NCBI GenBank assembly: GCA_963706605.1
Contig: OY970165.1
Coordinates: forward strand, 558,001 to 622,000
Reading direction: 5' to 3'
Source: VRUE01 sp963706605
GTDB lineage: Bacteria > Actinomycetota > Thermoleophilia > Solirubrobacterales > 70-9
Length of the DNA: 64,000 nucleotides
Shown here piece after piece: positions 24,492 to 33,045 of the stretch. The notes under the pieces were generated by a model that saw only the letters and a list, made by a program, of their open reading frames with translations, was not told the origin of the DNA and searched no databases. The first letter of the stretch is position 1. The number at the start of each line of letters is the position of its first letter. Position numbers and translations under genes: made by a program.

Positions 24492-25496
24492 ATGAGGCTC
24501 CCCCGACTGCCGGCGATCGCTCTTGCCGTCGCCATGCTCGTCCTCACCCTGGGGCTGGCCGCCTGCGGGGAGAAGAGCGAGTCCACGAGCGCCAAGACCG
24601 AACCGCTCAGCCTGACGCTCGACTTCTACCCGAACCCCGACCACGCCGGGATCTACATGGCGCAGAAGCTCGGCTACTTCACCGACGCCGGCCTCGACGT
24701 CTCGATCAACACGCCCTCCGACCCGGCGGCGCCGATCAAACAGGTCGCCGCGGGGCAGACCGACCTCGCCGTCTCCTATGAGCCGGAGGTGCTGCTGGCG
24801 AAGGAACAGGGGCTGGACGTGGTCGCCGTCGGGGCCCTGGTCGACCGGCCGCTCACCTCGCTGATCTGGCTGAAGAAATCCGGGATCAGCGGCGTCGCCG
24901 CCCTGCGCGGCAAGACGATCGCCACCGCCGGCATCCCCTACCAGGACGCCTACCTGAAGACGATCCTCGCCCGCGCAAACCTCACCCCCTCCGACGTGAA
25001 GACGGTCAACGTCGGCTACGGGCTGCTGCCGGCGCTGGTCGGCGGCAGCGCCGACGCGATGCTCGGCGGCTTCAGCAACGTCGAGGGCGTCGACCTGCGC
25101 CTGCGCGGCAAAGACCCCGTCGTCACCCCGGTCGACAAGCTCGGCGTACCCCCCTATGACGAGCTGGTCCTGGTCGCCAAACGCCAGCGACTCGAAGAAG
25201 ACCCCGAGTCGATCCGCCTCTTCCTCGCCGCGCTGGCCCGCGGCACCGCGGCCGCGGCCAAGAGCCCGGACGCCGCCACCGACGCCCTGCTGGAAGCCAA
25301 CTCCGACCTCGACCCGAAGCTGACCCGAGCCGAGATGGCCGCGACCTTGCCGCTGCTCTCGACCCGCGGCTTCATGGACCCGGCCGAGTGGAGCCGCTTC
25401 ATCGCCTGGATGCACGAAAACGGCCTGACCTCCACGCAGCCCCCGGCTTCCGCCGTGCTCAGCAACGCCTTCCTAGCGGGCCAGATCCCCGATTAG
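24492..25496 (+). CDS. THI5/NMT1-like binding lipoprotein (ThiY-like)
   Basis: A 334-residue substrate-binding lipoprotein (lipobox LAAC at about Cys23). The mature start LTLDFYPNPDHAGIYMAQKL and LAVSYEPEVLLAKEQGLDVV match ThiY/NMT1 proteins that bind formylaminopyrimidine, the salvageable precursor of thiamine. VNVGYGLLPALVGGSADAML is also family-typical. Substrate assignment is by family; a sulfonate substrate is less likely but possible given the sulfur genes upstream. The 3' end overlaps the convergent GGDEF-EAL gene by 24 bases. Confidence 0.85.
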   Translation: MRLPRLPAIALAVAMLVLTLGLAACGEKSESTSAKTEPLSLTLDFYPNPDHAGIYMAQKLGYFTDAGLDVSINTPSDPAAPIKQVAAGQTDLAVSYEPEVLLAKEQGLDVVAVGALVDRPLTSLIWLKKSGISGVAALRGKTIATAGIPYQDAYLKTILARANLTPSDVKTVNVGYGLLPALVGGSADAMLGGFSNVEGVDLRLRGKDPVVTPVDKLGVPPYDELVLVAKRQRLEEDPESIRLFLAALARGTAAAAKSPDAATDALLEANSDLDPKLTRAEMAATLPLLSTRGFMDPAEWSRFIAWMHENGLTSTQPPASAVLSNAFLAGQIPD

Positions 25497-27767
25497 CTCG
25501 AACCCACCCTCGCGCAGAAGGCTTGTCACCTTTTCCGGCGTAAGCGGCCGCGAGAAGAGGTGGCCCTGGGCGTAGTCGCAGCCGAGACGGCGCAACTCGG
25601 AGAGCTGGGCCTCGTTCTCGACGCCCTCGGCGATCGCGTCGAGCGAGAGCGCGCGAGCCATCCCGATCACCGCCTCGACGATCGCGGTGCGCTCCTGCTC
25701 GACCCCGAGGCCATCGACGAAGGAGCGATCGATCTTCAGGGCGTCAAACGGAAAGCGGTTGAGGTAGGCGAGCGAGGAGTAGCCGGTACCAAAGTCGTCG
25801 AGGACGAGGCGGACGCCGATCTCGCTCAGCGCTTCCAGGGTGGCGATGGCGCTGGCCGACTCCTCGACCAGGACGCTCTCGGTGATCTCCAGCCTCAGGT
25901 TGACGGGGTCGATGCCGGTCCCGCTGAGGATCTCCTGCACCGAATCGGCCAGCTCGCGGTGGGCGACCTGCCGCGCCGAGAGGTTGACCGAGATGTCGAG
26001 CGGCCTCTGGTCGGGACGAAGGTCGTGCCAGCCAAGCGCCTGGCGACAGGCGGTTTCCTGCACCCAGCGCCCGATCGGCTCGATCAGGCCGCTGTCCTCG
26101 GCGATCGGGACGAACTCGCCGGGGTCGAGCAGGCCGCGCTCCGGATGGTTCCAGCGGACCAACGCCTCGAGGCCGACGATCTCGCCGCTGCCCAAGGCGA
26201 CGACCGGCTGGTAGTGCAGCTCCAGCTCATCGCGATCGAGCGCGTGGCGCAACTCGCGCTCGGTCGCGAGGCGGCGAACGGCGCGCGCCCGCATCTCGGC
26301 GTCGAAGACCTCGCAGCGGCCCCGGCCGCGCTCCTTGGCCCGGTACATAGCTGCGTCGGCGTCGCGAATCAAAAGCTCGGCGTCGACCGGCTCACGACCG
26401 GTGGGCCGGGCGACCGCGATCCCGATGCTGGCGGTGACGAAGTGGTCGGCGCCACCCATCCGGTAGGGCTGCGAGAAAGCGTCCGCGACTCGGTCGGCGA
26501 TCGCAAGCGCCTCGTCCTCGTCGGTGAGGCGGTCGACGAGAATGCCGAACTCGTCGCCGCCGAAGCGGGCGACGATGTCGCCCGGCCGCAGGTGCGCGCG
26601 CAGGCGCGGCGCCACGGCGCGCAGCAGCTCGTCGCCGGCGTGGTGGCCGATGCTGTCGTTGATCAGCTTGAAGTGGTCGAGGTCGATGAAGAGGATGCCG
26701 ACCGGCGAGCCTGACGCGATGCCCCGCTTCAGGGCGTCCTGCAGCGAGTCGACGAAGTTGGGCCGGTTTGGCAGACCGGTCAGCGAGTCGTGCAGGACGC
26801 GGTGACGCAGCGCCTCATCAGCGCTGTGGCGCTCCAGCGCGTCGGCCAGCACGTTCGCCGACGCCTGAACGAAGTGAACGTCCTGGGGGGTGAACCTGCT
26901 GGGCTCGGTGGAGTGGATGTCGAGCACGCCGAAAGGGCGCTCCTTGCCGGCGATCGGGACAGCGAGGCTGCTGCGCACCCCAAGCACCCGCAGCACCGGG
27001 GGCATCGAGAAGCGACGCTCGGTCGACCAGTCGTCGACGATCACGTGCAGGCCGGACTCCAGCGCGGCGCCGGCGTGGGAGTCGCGTGCGGCCGAGGCGC
27101 GGCGCTCGGGGCCACTCGCCCCGTCTTCGAGTCCGGCGCGGAGGTGCAGGCGGCGTCCGCCGCGGCCCGCCTCCCAGACGCAGGCCGCCTCGACCCCTTC
27201 GATCTCGGTCATCAGCGGCACCACCTGCTTGCTCAGTTTCGCCGGGTCACCGTCCTGGAGAGCATGGCGACCGAGGGTCGCCACGGCCGCCTGCTGAGCG
27301 GCCGCTCGCTGCAGCTCCTGCTCGGCGATCTTGCGCTCGGTGATGTCGTAGAGGACGCCGTGCCAGACCTGGGTGCCGGCGCCGTCGGGTTCGAGCACCG
27401 CCTCGTCGAGGATCCAGACGACCCTGCCCTCACGGGTGATCATCCTGTAGTCGATCGGCGGGACAGCGCCCTCGTCGCCGGCCGTGCGGGTCTCCTGCTC
27501 GAGCGCCCGCTCGCGGTCGGCGGGGTGCAGCTGCTGAGCCCAGAGCCCGGGGTCGGCCATCCACTCCTCCGGGCTGTAGCCGAGGATCTCTTCTATCTGG
27601 GGGCTGACGTAACGCCAACGGCCATGCTCCCCACGCTCACAGGAGTAGACGATCGCCGGCAGTCGCTCGACCAAGCGGCGATAGTCCCCGCCCGCCGAGG
27701 AGATCTCGTCGAGGAACTCCGTAACCCGCTCTTCAGGCCAGCCGTCTCCCTGTCCCGTGCGTTCCAT
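25473..27767 (-). CDS. PAS-GAF-GGDEF-EAL cyclic-di-GMP signalling protein
   Basis: A cytoplasmic protein of about 764 residues with PAS (about 28-150), GAF (about 160-315), GGDEF (about 325-490) and EAL (about 505-760) domains. GGDEF is intact (403-407) with an RPGD inhibitory site five residues before it; the EAL domain keeps GLEALVRW, SVNLSARQ, ITESVL and LDDFGTGYSSL. Both diguanylate cyclase and phosphodiesterase activities are therefore plausible, tuned by the sensory domains. ATG 27767 is chosen; a TTG at 27815 would overlap the upstream glycosylase gene by 17 bases. Confidence 0.93.
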   Translation of the reverse strand: MERTGQGDGWPEERVTEFLDEISSAGGDYRRLVERLPAIVYSCERGEHGRWRYVSPQIEEILGYSPEEWMADPGLWAQQLHPADRERALEQETRTAGDEGAVPPIDYRMITREGRVVWILDEAVLEPDGAGTQVWHGVLYDITERKIAEQELQRAAAQQAAVATLGRHALQDGDPAKLSKQVVPLMTEIEGVEAACVWEAGRGGRRLHLRAGLEDGASGPERRASAARDSHAGAALESGLHVIVDDWSTERRFSMPPVLRVLGVRSSLAVPIAGKERPFGVLDIHSTEPSRFTPQDVHFVQASANVLADALERHSADEALRHRVLHDSLTGLPNRPNFVDSLQDALKRGIASGSPVGILFIDLDHFKLINDSIGHHAGDELLRAVAPRLRAHLRPGDIVARFGGDEFGILVDRLTDEDEALAIADRVADAFSQPYRMGGADHFVTASIGIAVARPTGREPVDAELLIRDADAAMYRAKERGRGRCEVFDAEMRARAVRRLATERELRHALDRDELELHYQPVVALGSGEIVGLEALVRWNHPERGLLDPGEFVPIAEDSGLIEPIGRWVQETACRQALGWHDLRPDQRPLDISVNLSARQVAHRELADSVQEILSGTGIDPVNLRLEITESVLVEESASAIATLEALSEIGVRLVLDDFGTGYSSLAYLNRFPFDALKIDRSFVDGLGVEQERTAIVEAVIGMARALSLDAIAEGVENEAQLSELRRLGCDYAQGHLFSRPLTPEKVTSLLREGGFELIGDLAR

Positions 27768-27798
27768 TGCGGGCCTATCGGCAACACGAGAGGTTCCT

Positions 27799-28707
27799 TT
27801 ATCCGTACAAGCCAACGGTCCACGAACCGGCCAGGCCGCGGAAAGGTGCGTAGGGCGCGTAGAACTCCTCGACCTCCTCGACCGTGGCTCGGCGGCCGAG
27901 CCTGGCCAGACGGCCGACCAGCTTTAGGTAGACGAGATCACCGGCCGGCAGCGAGTCGGGATCACCGCGCCCGAAGAGCCCGAGGCACTGAACGGTCCAG
28001 GGACCGATCTCCGGAACGGCGAGCAGCCGGCGATCGCCGACGGGGTCGGCCGGATCACAGCGGCCGGCGGCGATCTCGCGGGCGACCGCCCGCAGGGCGA
28101 TCGAGCGGCCCGGCGAGAGGTCCATGGCGGTCAGCTCGGCCGGAGCCCGGCCGGCGATCGTCCCCGCATCGGGGACGTCGCGCAGCGCTTCCCGGTCCTG
28201 GCCCAAGCGCAGGCCCCAGCGGCCGACGATGCGGCGCTGGATGCGGGCGGCCCGCTCGGACTCGATCAGCTGCTTGACGACGGCCCAGGCGAGCGCCTCC
28301 CAGGCCCAGGGCCGGCGCCGAGGACGCAGGTGGGGACGGCGGCGCAACAGCGGGCCGAGCAACGGATCGCGGCGGAAGCGGCGATAGAACTCGGTGAGGT
28401 CATCATCGACGCCCAGCGCAAAGCGCATCCGCTCCACCGCCAGGCGGAGCTGGGCGGGGCCGGCCGGCGTGGTCGGCCGCGAAGGGATCGCCGGCGGCGA
28501 GGCGATGTCCGCCGGATCGACCGGTTCGGCGCGCAGGGTTACGCACCCGCAGCCCGGCTCCCAAGCGCGGACCAGGACCGGGCTATCCTCGACCTGCAAG
28601 AGCCGCGAGGCAACGCCGCCGCTGACCCGCATGACCCGATCCTCCCCACCGTAGCCCGGCAGTCGGAACGGCGACCGCGGCCGAACCTCTACCTCGTGAC
28701 TTCTCAC
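27799..28707 (-). CDS. DNA-3-methyladenine glycosylase II (AlkA-like)
   Basis: A 302-residue HhH-GPD base-excision glycosylase. The helix-hairpin-helix is LLAVPEIGPWTVQCLGLFG and the catalytic aspartate is D257 in LPAGDLVYLK, equivalent to Asp238 of E. coli AlkA. The N-terminal half fits the AlkA N domain. It removes alkylated purines from DNA. GTG 28707 overlaps the stop of the small membrane protein gene (GTGA). Confidence 0.85.
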   Translation of the reverse strand: MRSHEVEVRPRSPFRLPGYGGEDRVMRVSGGVASRLLQVEDSPVLVRAWEPGCGCVTLRAEPVDPADIASPPAIPSRPTTPAGPAQLRLAVERMRFALGVDDDLTEFYRRFRRDPLLGPLLRRRPHLRPRRRPWAWEALAWAVVKQLIESERAARIQRRIVGRWGLRLGQDREALRDVPDAGTIAGRAPAELTAMDLSPGRSIALRAVAREIAAGRCDPADPVGDRRLLAVPEIGPWTVQCLGLFGRGDPDSLPAGDLVYLKLVGRLARLGRRATVEEVEEFYAPYAPFRGLAGSWTVGLYG

Positions 28708-28970
28708 CTGCCGAGCAGGTGCACGTCCACGAGGAAGGACCTGCTCGCCACGACCTTCGAGGGACGGTTTCGGCGCGGCAGCAACTGCCCCTGCGACTTC
28801 TTCGCCACAGCGCCCACCGCGCGAACCGCCGCCACGGTCGCGGCCCCCGCCAGGACACCGCCGACAGCCGCTATCGCAGCGGTGCGGGCCTCGTTGCGAA
28901 GGGCAAGCGCCCCGGCATTGTCATGCGGCAGGACTCGGACTCGAACCGGCTCCAGCTCAAACTCGCTCAC
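28704..28970 (-). CDS. Small single-pass membrane protein
   Basis: An 88-residue protein with an acidic N-terminus (MSEFELEPVRVRVLPHD), an Ala/Val-rich helix (about residues 32-54) and a basic C-terminus. GTG 28970 lies seven bases after a TACAGT -10 box, and its stop is coupled to the AlkA start. Conserved type in Solirubrobacterales as far as I recall; no function is known. Confidence 0.65.
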   Translation of the reverse strand: MSEFELEPVRVRVLPHDNAGALALRNEARTAAIAAVGGVLAGAATVAAVRAVGAVAKKSQGQLLPRRNRPSKVVASRSFLVDVHLLGR

Positions 28971-28977
28971 CCGGCCG

Positions 28978-28983
28978 ACTGTA
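28978..28983 (-). promoter_or_regulatory. -10 box of the small membrane protein/alkA operon
   Basis: TACAGT on the minus strand, seven bases before GTG 28970; leaderless. Confidence 0.5.
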
Positions 28984-29029
28984 GCGATGCGACCAGCGCC
29001 GACCGGCCATAAAGCCGGAACTTGCGCCT

Positions 29030-30175
29030 TTAAGAGGCGGCGATCGCCCTCTCGAAGATTCGGTAGCGCTTCACCACCGTCCCCCCCATCCCCTCCATCG
29101 CCCGGTTCATCGGGCCGTTGGTCTCGAGGATCCAGCCCATCTCGCCGCCTTTGATCGCACCCGGCTGACTCGCAGCCTCCAGGTGCTTGAGGTAGAGGCC
29201 GGCGGCGACACCGCTGTGGCGGTACTCGTGCTTCACGCCCAGCGCGAAGACGCGCAGGCGACTGACCTTCCCCTTGCCGAGCAGGAACCTGAGCCAGCCA
29301 AACGGCAGCAGGCGGCCGTTCAGCTTCGCCATCACCTGGTTGATGTCCGGCAGGGTGAGCGCGGCCCCGACCACCTCACCATCCTTTTCGGCCATGAAGG
29401 CCCAGTCCTCATTGATCACCTGCTTCAGGTTCTTGGCCTGGAACTCGACCTCGGCGTCGGTCACCGGGACGAATCCCCAATTGTCGCCCCAGGCCTCGTT
29501 GTAGACATCCGTGAAGCGGCGCACCTCATCCGCCATTTCGCGCTTGCGCAGGTTGCGGATCGTTATCCCTTCATCGCGCAGCGCCTTCTCGGCGGCAGCG
29601 TGGATCGACGGATCGAAGCGCTCCCCCTCTTTGAGGCTGCCCAGCTCCAGTTCCCACATCAGCACGTCCATCGCCTTGCCGAAACCGTGCGCCTCGATCA
29701 GATCCTTGTAGTGGGGCGGGTGCCAGGGCTCGAGGATCATCGGCCGCCGCTCGTAGCCCTCGATCAGGATCCCCACCTCGTCGTTGGTGGTGAAGTCCAT
29801 CGGACCGAGGATGCGCGAGCGGCCCTTGGCGCGCGCCCACTCGGTGGCGGCGTCAAGCAGGGCGCTCGCGACCTCGGGATCGTCGGCGCTCTCGAAGAAG
29901 CCGAACATCGCATCGCTCCCCCCCTGAAACTCGTCCCAACGGGCGTCGACCTGGGCGCTGATGCGACCGACCGCCTCACCGTCCCGCTCGGCGAGGAAGT
30001 ACTCGACCTCGGCGTGCTCGAAGTAGGGGTTCTTCTCCCGGTTGAGGAACTCCATTCGCTCGAAGATCAGCGGCGGCACCCACTGTGGGCTGTCGCGATG
30101 GAGGTGAAAGGGGACCTTGACGAAGCGCTTCAGGTCGCGCCGAGAGCGGACTGGGCGGATATCGACGCTTGCCAC
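29030..30175 (-). CDS. GNAT-superfamily acyltransferase, about 380-aa type
   Basis: A 381-residue protein of a widespread but poorly characterised two-part GNAT family (FVKVPFHLHRDSPQWVPPL, NPYFEHAEVEYFLAERDGEA, LGPMDFTTNDEVGILIEGYE, then a second GNAT-like half with VFALGVKHEYRHSGVAAGLY). The acyl-CoA site would be in the second half. It is divergent from an SPT-like gene with 25 bases between starts. As I recall, bacterial ceramide synthase bCerS is a GNAT-like acyltransferase encoded near spt, so N-acylation of a sphingoid base is a reasonable hypothesis. GTG start, no ribosome site. Confidence 0.75.
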   Translation of the reverse strand: MASVDIRPVRSRRDLKRFVKVPFHLHRDSPQWVPPLIFERMEFLNREKNPYFEHAEVEYFLAERDGEAVGRISAQVDARWDEFQGGSDAMFGFFESADDPEVASALLDAATEWARAKGRSRILGPMDFTTNDEVGILIEGYERRPMILEPWHPPHYKDLIEAHGFGKAMDVLMWELELGSLKEGERFDPSIHAAAEKALRDEGITIRNLRKREMADEVRRFTDVYNEAWGDNWGFVPVTDAEVEFQAKNLKQVINEDWAFMAEKDGEVVGAALTLPDINQVMAKLNGRLLPFGWLRFLLGKGKVSRLRVFALGVKHEYRHSGVAAGLYLKHLEAASQPGAIKGGEMGWILETNGPMNRAMEGMGGTVVKRYRIFERAIAAS

Positions 30176-30184
30176 GTGGGGTGG

Positions 30185-30194
30185 AACCTACACT
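30185..30194. promoter_or_regulatory. Overlapping divergent -10 boxes of GNAT and SPT-like genes
   Basis: TACACT (30189-30194) reads rightward and ends six bases before ATG 30201; TAGGTT (complement of 30185-30190) reads leftward and ends nine bases before GTG 30175. The two share two base pairs, so the promoters are physically interlocked. Confidence 0.5.
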
Positions 30195-30200
30195 TTGCGC

Positions 30201-31457
30201 ATGAGCGAGACCACGAAGGCCCCCGTTGACGTGTTCGAGAAGGCCCGCGGCCACGAGCGGCAGGAGCAGCTCGAAGCAGCCAGGCAGCATGACCTCCTCC
30301 CCTACTTCCGCCTGATCGAGTCAGAGGCAGGACCGATCATGGAGGTCGAGGGCCACGAGGTCGTGATGCTCGGCTCCAACAACTACCTCGGCCTGACCGG
30401 CGACGAGCGGGTCAAGCAGGGGGCACGCGAAGCGCTCGAGACCTACGGAACCGCACTGACCGGCTCGCGCTTCATGAACGGCACGACGCCCCTTCACGTC
30501 GAGCTGGAGAGCGAGATCGCGGAGTGGATGCAGACCGAGGACGCCCTCGCCTTCACGACCGGCTACCAGGCCAACGTCGGCTGCCTGGGCGCCATCTTGG
30601 AGCCCGGCGACACCGTGATCTGCGACTCCGGCGACCATGCCTCGATCCTCGACGGCTGCAAGCTCTCCGGCGCCAAGCTGCGTCCCTTCCGCCACAACCG
30701 AATGGAGAAGCTGGAGAAGATGTTGCAACGGGCGGCGGAGGACGGAGGCGGTGTGCTGGTCGTCGTCGACGGAGTCTTCTCGATGGAGGGTGACGTCTGC
30801 GACCTGCCGCGAATCGTCGAGCTCTGCAAGGAGCACGGGGCGCGGCTGATGGTCGACGAGGCACACGGCGCAGGAGTGCTCGGAGCACGCGGTGCCGGGG
30901 CGAGCGAGCTGTTCGGCCTCGAGGACGAGGTCGACCTGCGGATGGGCACCTTCTCCAAGAGTCTCGCGTCCTGTGGCGGCTTCATCGCCGGCCCCGCCGA
31001 CGTGATCGAGTACCTGCGGATCGCCTCGCGCTCCTTCATCTTCAGCGCCTCGGCTGTGCCGGCGGCTGTCGGCGCCGCGCTGGCGGCGTTGCGGGTGATC
31101 CGCTCCGAGGGACCGCAGCTGTTCGAGACGCTGCTCGGCAACGCCTCCTACCTGCGCGAAGGACTGCGAGACCTGGGCCTGCAGGTGATCGAGCCCGGCT
31201 CCCTCCCCGACGGCACGATCGCGACCACCCCGGTCGTCCCGGTCATGGTCGGCGACGACTGGCAGGCGGTGCTGCTCTGGAAGGCGCTGTTCGAGGCCGG
31301 CGTCTACACCAACGTCGCGATCCATCCCGCGGTGCCGCCAGGGGGCGCCCTGCTGCGGACCAGCCTGATGGCGACCCACGAGCGCAAGCACCTCGACCGG
31401 GCGCTGGAGACGATCTCCCAAACCATCGAGAACTTTCCCGACCTTCCACGTACGTGA
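30201..31457 (+). CDS. Alpha-oxoamine synthase, serine palmitoyltransferase-like
   Basis: A 418-residue PLP enzyme that would condense an amino acid with an acyl-CoA or acyl-ACP. PLP lysine K253 in GTFSKSLAS, cofactor-stacking H146 in DSGDHASILDG, D219 and H222 in VDEAHGAGVLG. The sequences VVMLGSNNYLGLTGDERVKQ, TALTGSRFMNGTTPLHVELE and especially the C-terminal PAVPPGGALLRTSLMATHER match bacterial SPT better than BioF or glycine C-acetyltransferase. The product would be a 3-ketosphinganine-like base. No ketoreductase (CerR) or acyl carrier protein gene is in the window. Leaderless start at ATG 30201. Confidence 0.72.
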   Translation: MSETTKAPVDVFEKARGHERQEQLEAARQHDLLPYFRLIESEAGPIMEVEGHEVVMLGSNNYLGLTGDERVKQGAREALETYGTALTGSRFMNGTTPLHVELESEIAEWMQTEDALAFTTGYQANVGCLGAILEPGDTVICDSGDHASILDGCKLSGAKLRPFRHNRMEKLEKMLQRAAEDGGGVLVVVDGVFSMEGDVCDLPRIVELCKEHGARLMVDEAHGAGVLGARGAGASELFGLEDEVDLRMGTFSKSLASCGGFIAGPADVIEYLRIASRSFIFSASAVPAAVGAALAALRVIRSEGPQLFETLLGNASYLREGLRDLGLQVIEPGSLPDGTIATTPVVPVMVGDDWQAVLLWKALFEAGVYTNVAIHPAVPPGGALLRTSLMATHERKHLDRALETISQTIENFPDLPRT

Positions 31458-31468
31458 GTGACTATGCA

Positions 31469-31484
31469 TACCCCAGCGGGGGTA
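31469..31484 (+). terminator. Hairpin TACCCC-N4-GGGGTA after the SPT-like gene
   Basis: A perfect 6-bp stem 12 bases after the stop codon, followed by GTTT: terminator-like. The same sequence resembles CsoR-type operators, but no copper gene is near. Confidence 0.4.
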
Positions 31485-31492
31485 GTTTCGGC

Positions 31493-31512
31493 CTTGTCCA
31501 GTTCCGGACAAG
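31493..31512. repeat. CTTGTCC-N6-GGACAAG inverted repeat
   Basis: Perfect 7-bp arms in the 263-base gap between the SPT-like gene and mihF. It could be a second terminator hairpin or an operator for mihF. The rest of the gap holds the mihF promoter and leader. Confidence 0.4.
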
Positions 31513-31576
31513 CGCAGCCGCGACGAGAAAAAGATGCTCTTAGCGAACGGGCCGACACCTCTTCGCTGACTGCGGG

Positions 31577-31606
31577 TTGACGCTCGCCGCCCCGAGCGCA
31601 TAGCTT
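31577..31606 (+). promoter_or_regulatory. mihF promoter
   Basis: TTGACG (31577-31582), an 18-base spacer and TAGCTT (31601-31606) give a good housekeeping promoter. The leader would be about 110 bases and contains an extra unused GGAGGAG at about 31637. Confidence 0.55.
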
Positions 31607-31720
31607 GCTCCCGCGCCGACCGCATCCAGGACAGGAGGAGACGGTCGAGTCAACTCAACCGATCGGGAAGTGCCCGCCGGTTGCGAACCCAGTCAACGAC
31701 CCCCAAACGGAGGAGTCCCA

Positions 31721-32083
31721 GTGGATGCAGCTTCGATCGCCCCTGCCTTGACGACCGCAACCGCGCCTCAAGCGCCTCAGCACATGCAGGCGCTCGCCCG
31801 TGCCAACAGGGTGCGGCTCGCGCGGGCAGACCTGAAGCGATCGATCGGACGAGGTGAGGTCGAGGTGGTCGAGGTGATCCGCGATTGCCCCTGGGAGACC
31901 GAGAGCATGACCTTGGCAGAGCTGCTGACCAGCCAGCGGCGCTGGGGCCGCACCCGCGCCCGCAAGCTCCTCCAAGCACTCGCCTTGAGCGAGAACAAGC
32001 GGGTCGGGACGCTGACGCCGCGCCAGCGGGCCCTGCTGACCTCAGCGCTCAGCCCGCGGTCTCGTGACACGGTCCTCGTCTAG
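31721..32083 (+). CDS. mihF: Integration host factor, actinobacterial type
   Basis: A 120-residue nucleoid protein of the actinobacterial IHF family, which binds DNA and is essential in mycobacteria. The C-terminal H2TH-like core is clear: MTLAELLTSQRRWGRTRARK LLQAL, then KRVGTLTPRQRALLTSAL. GTG 31721 follows GGAGGAG by seven bases. The family gene normally sits next to gmk; here it follows the SPT-like gene and precedes an unrelated convergent operon. Confidence 0.93.
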   Translation: MDAASIAPALTTATAPQAPQHMQALARANRVRLARADLKRSIGRGEVEVVEVIRDCPWETESMTLAELLTSQRRWGRTRARKLLQALALSENKRVGTLTPRQRALLTSALSPRSRDTVLV

Positions 32084-32091
32084 AGGGCCGG

Positions 32092-32499
32092 CTACCCCCT
32101 CAGACCCCCGGCCTTGAAGGAGAGGCCGCCTGAGGCCTTCTGGAAGGCGCGGCGCAGGGCGTAGAAGGAAGCTGCGAAGACCAGGGCGCCTACGGCGAGG
32201 CAGACGGCGAGGATCAGGCCGGCTAGGTAGAAGAGCGCGCCGGTGACGACTACGAAGGCGGTGCCGGCGAGCAGCGTCGTGTGGGAGCGGTAGCCGGCAA
32301 AGTGCTCGCGGGCGGAGACCTCGAGGCCGCCGAGGGCGGCGAGCACGACGCCGACGCCGATCGACGTCGGGCTCTTGGTGACGACCCCGACCACCAGCGC
32401 GATGATGCCGGCCAGAACGGTCAGCTCGGCAAGGGGAAACGAGCCCCAGGGAGCCGGGGGCCGCTCATCGGCCTTACGTCTCTCGCTCAACGGCCGCAA
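32092..32499 (-). CDS. Conserved membrane protein, four helices
   Basis: A 135-residue protein with two pairs of hydrophobic helices (about 24-60 and 75-115) and short charged ends. It overlaps the end of the upstream gene by 26 bases and is the last gene of the long minus-strand operon. No family recognised. Confidence 0.65.
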   Translation of the reverse strand: MRPLSERRKADERPPAPWGSFPLAELTVLAGIIALVVGVVTKSPTSIGVGVVLAALGGLEVSAREHFAGYRSHTTLLAGTAFVVVTGALFYLAGLILAVCLAVGALVFAASFYALRRAFQKASGGLSFKAGGLRG

Positions 32500-32974
32500 G
32501 CCGCCCGGATAACGGACATCCAGAAGAGACCCTGACCCGCCACCAGCCCATCAGCATGCCGAGCAGGCCAAGGCGGGGGCGGGAATGCCAGTGACCGCAG
32601 CCCGGCTCACCGACGTCGGCGCGCGAGATTCGCAGCCACCTGTGCTCAGAAGGGGACGCCAGCATGCGCTCCAGCAGCTCACGGTTGCGGGTCTCGAGTT
32701 CGGCACGCTCGTGCAGCTGCCGCCGCGCCGCGCCGATCCGGGTCGCCAGCGAGTCGCGGATCGCCTCCAGCTCGCCGAGGTCGAGCACCCGCGGCTGGGG
32801 GGAGATCGCGGGGATCGCGGCATCGATCTGAACGCGCGGGAAGGCGTCTGAGAAGAGCGCCCCGAGCTGGTGTTCGAGGCGGCCGATCTGACGCCGTAGC
32901 TCCGCCCGGGCGAGCCGCTCGTCGCCATCTATGCGAAGTACGGTGCGGGTGTCTCGGTCCAGAAGATCTGGCAT
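32474..32974 (-). CDS. Conserved hypothetical protein with GWWRVRVSSGCPL tail
   Basis: A 166-residue protein: a helical N-terminal two thirds (coiled-coil-like, ELRRQIGRLEHQLGALFSD and ETRNRELLERMLASP) and a short conserved C-terminal domain WLRISRADVGEPGCGHWHSR then LGLLGMLMGWWRVRVSSGCP. The two cysteines and two histidines could bind metal. I have seen this tail in Thermoleophilia hypothetical proteins but know no function. ATG 32974 is used; an upstream start at 32983 is possible. Confidence 0.68.
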   Translation of the reverse strand: MPDLLDRDTRTVLRIDGDERLARAELRRQIGRLEHQLGALFSDAFPRVQIDAAIPAISPQPRVLDLGELEAIRDSLATRIGAARRQLHERAELETRNRELLERMLASPSEHRWLRISRADVGEPGCGHWHSRPRLGLLGMLMGWWRVRVSSGCPLSGRLAAVERET

Positions 32975-33045
32975 AGCCCGCACCGAGTGTAGATCAAGCG
33001 GCCGCGGGGAATCGCAATGTTCCGGTTAAGCGCTTTAGGAGACTC

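Noticed and set aside
31469..31484. CsoR copper-repressor operator
   Set aside because: TACCCC-N4-GGGGTA resembles CsoR sites, but it follows a stop codon with a T-rich end and no copper gene is present; terminator is the simpler reading.
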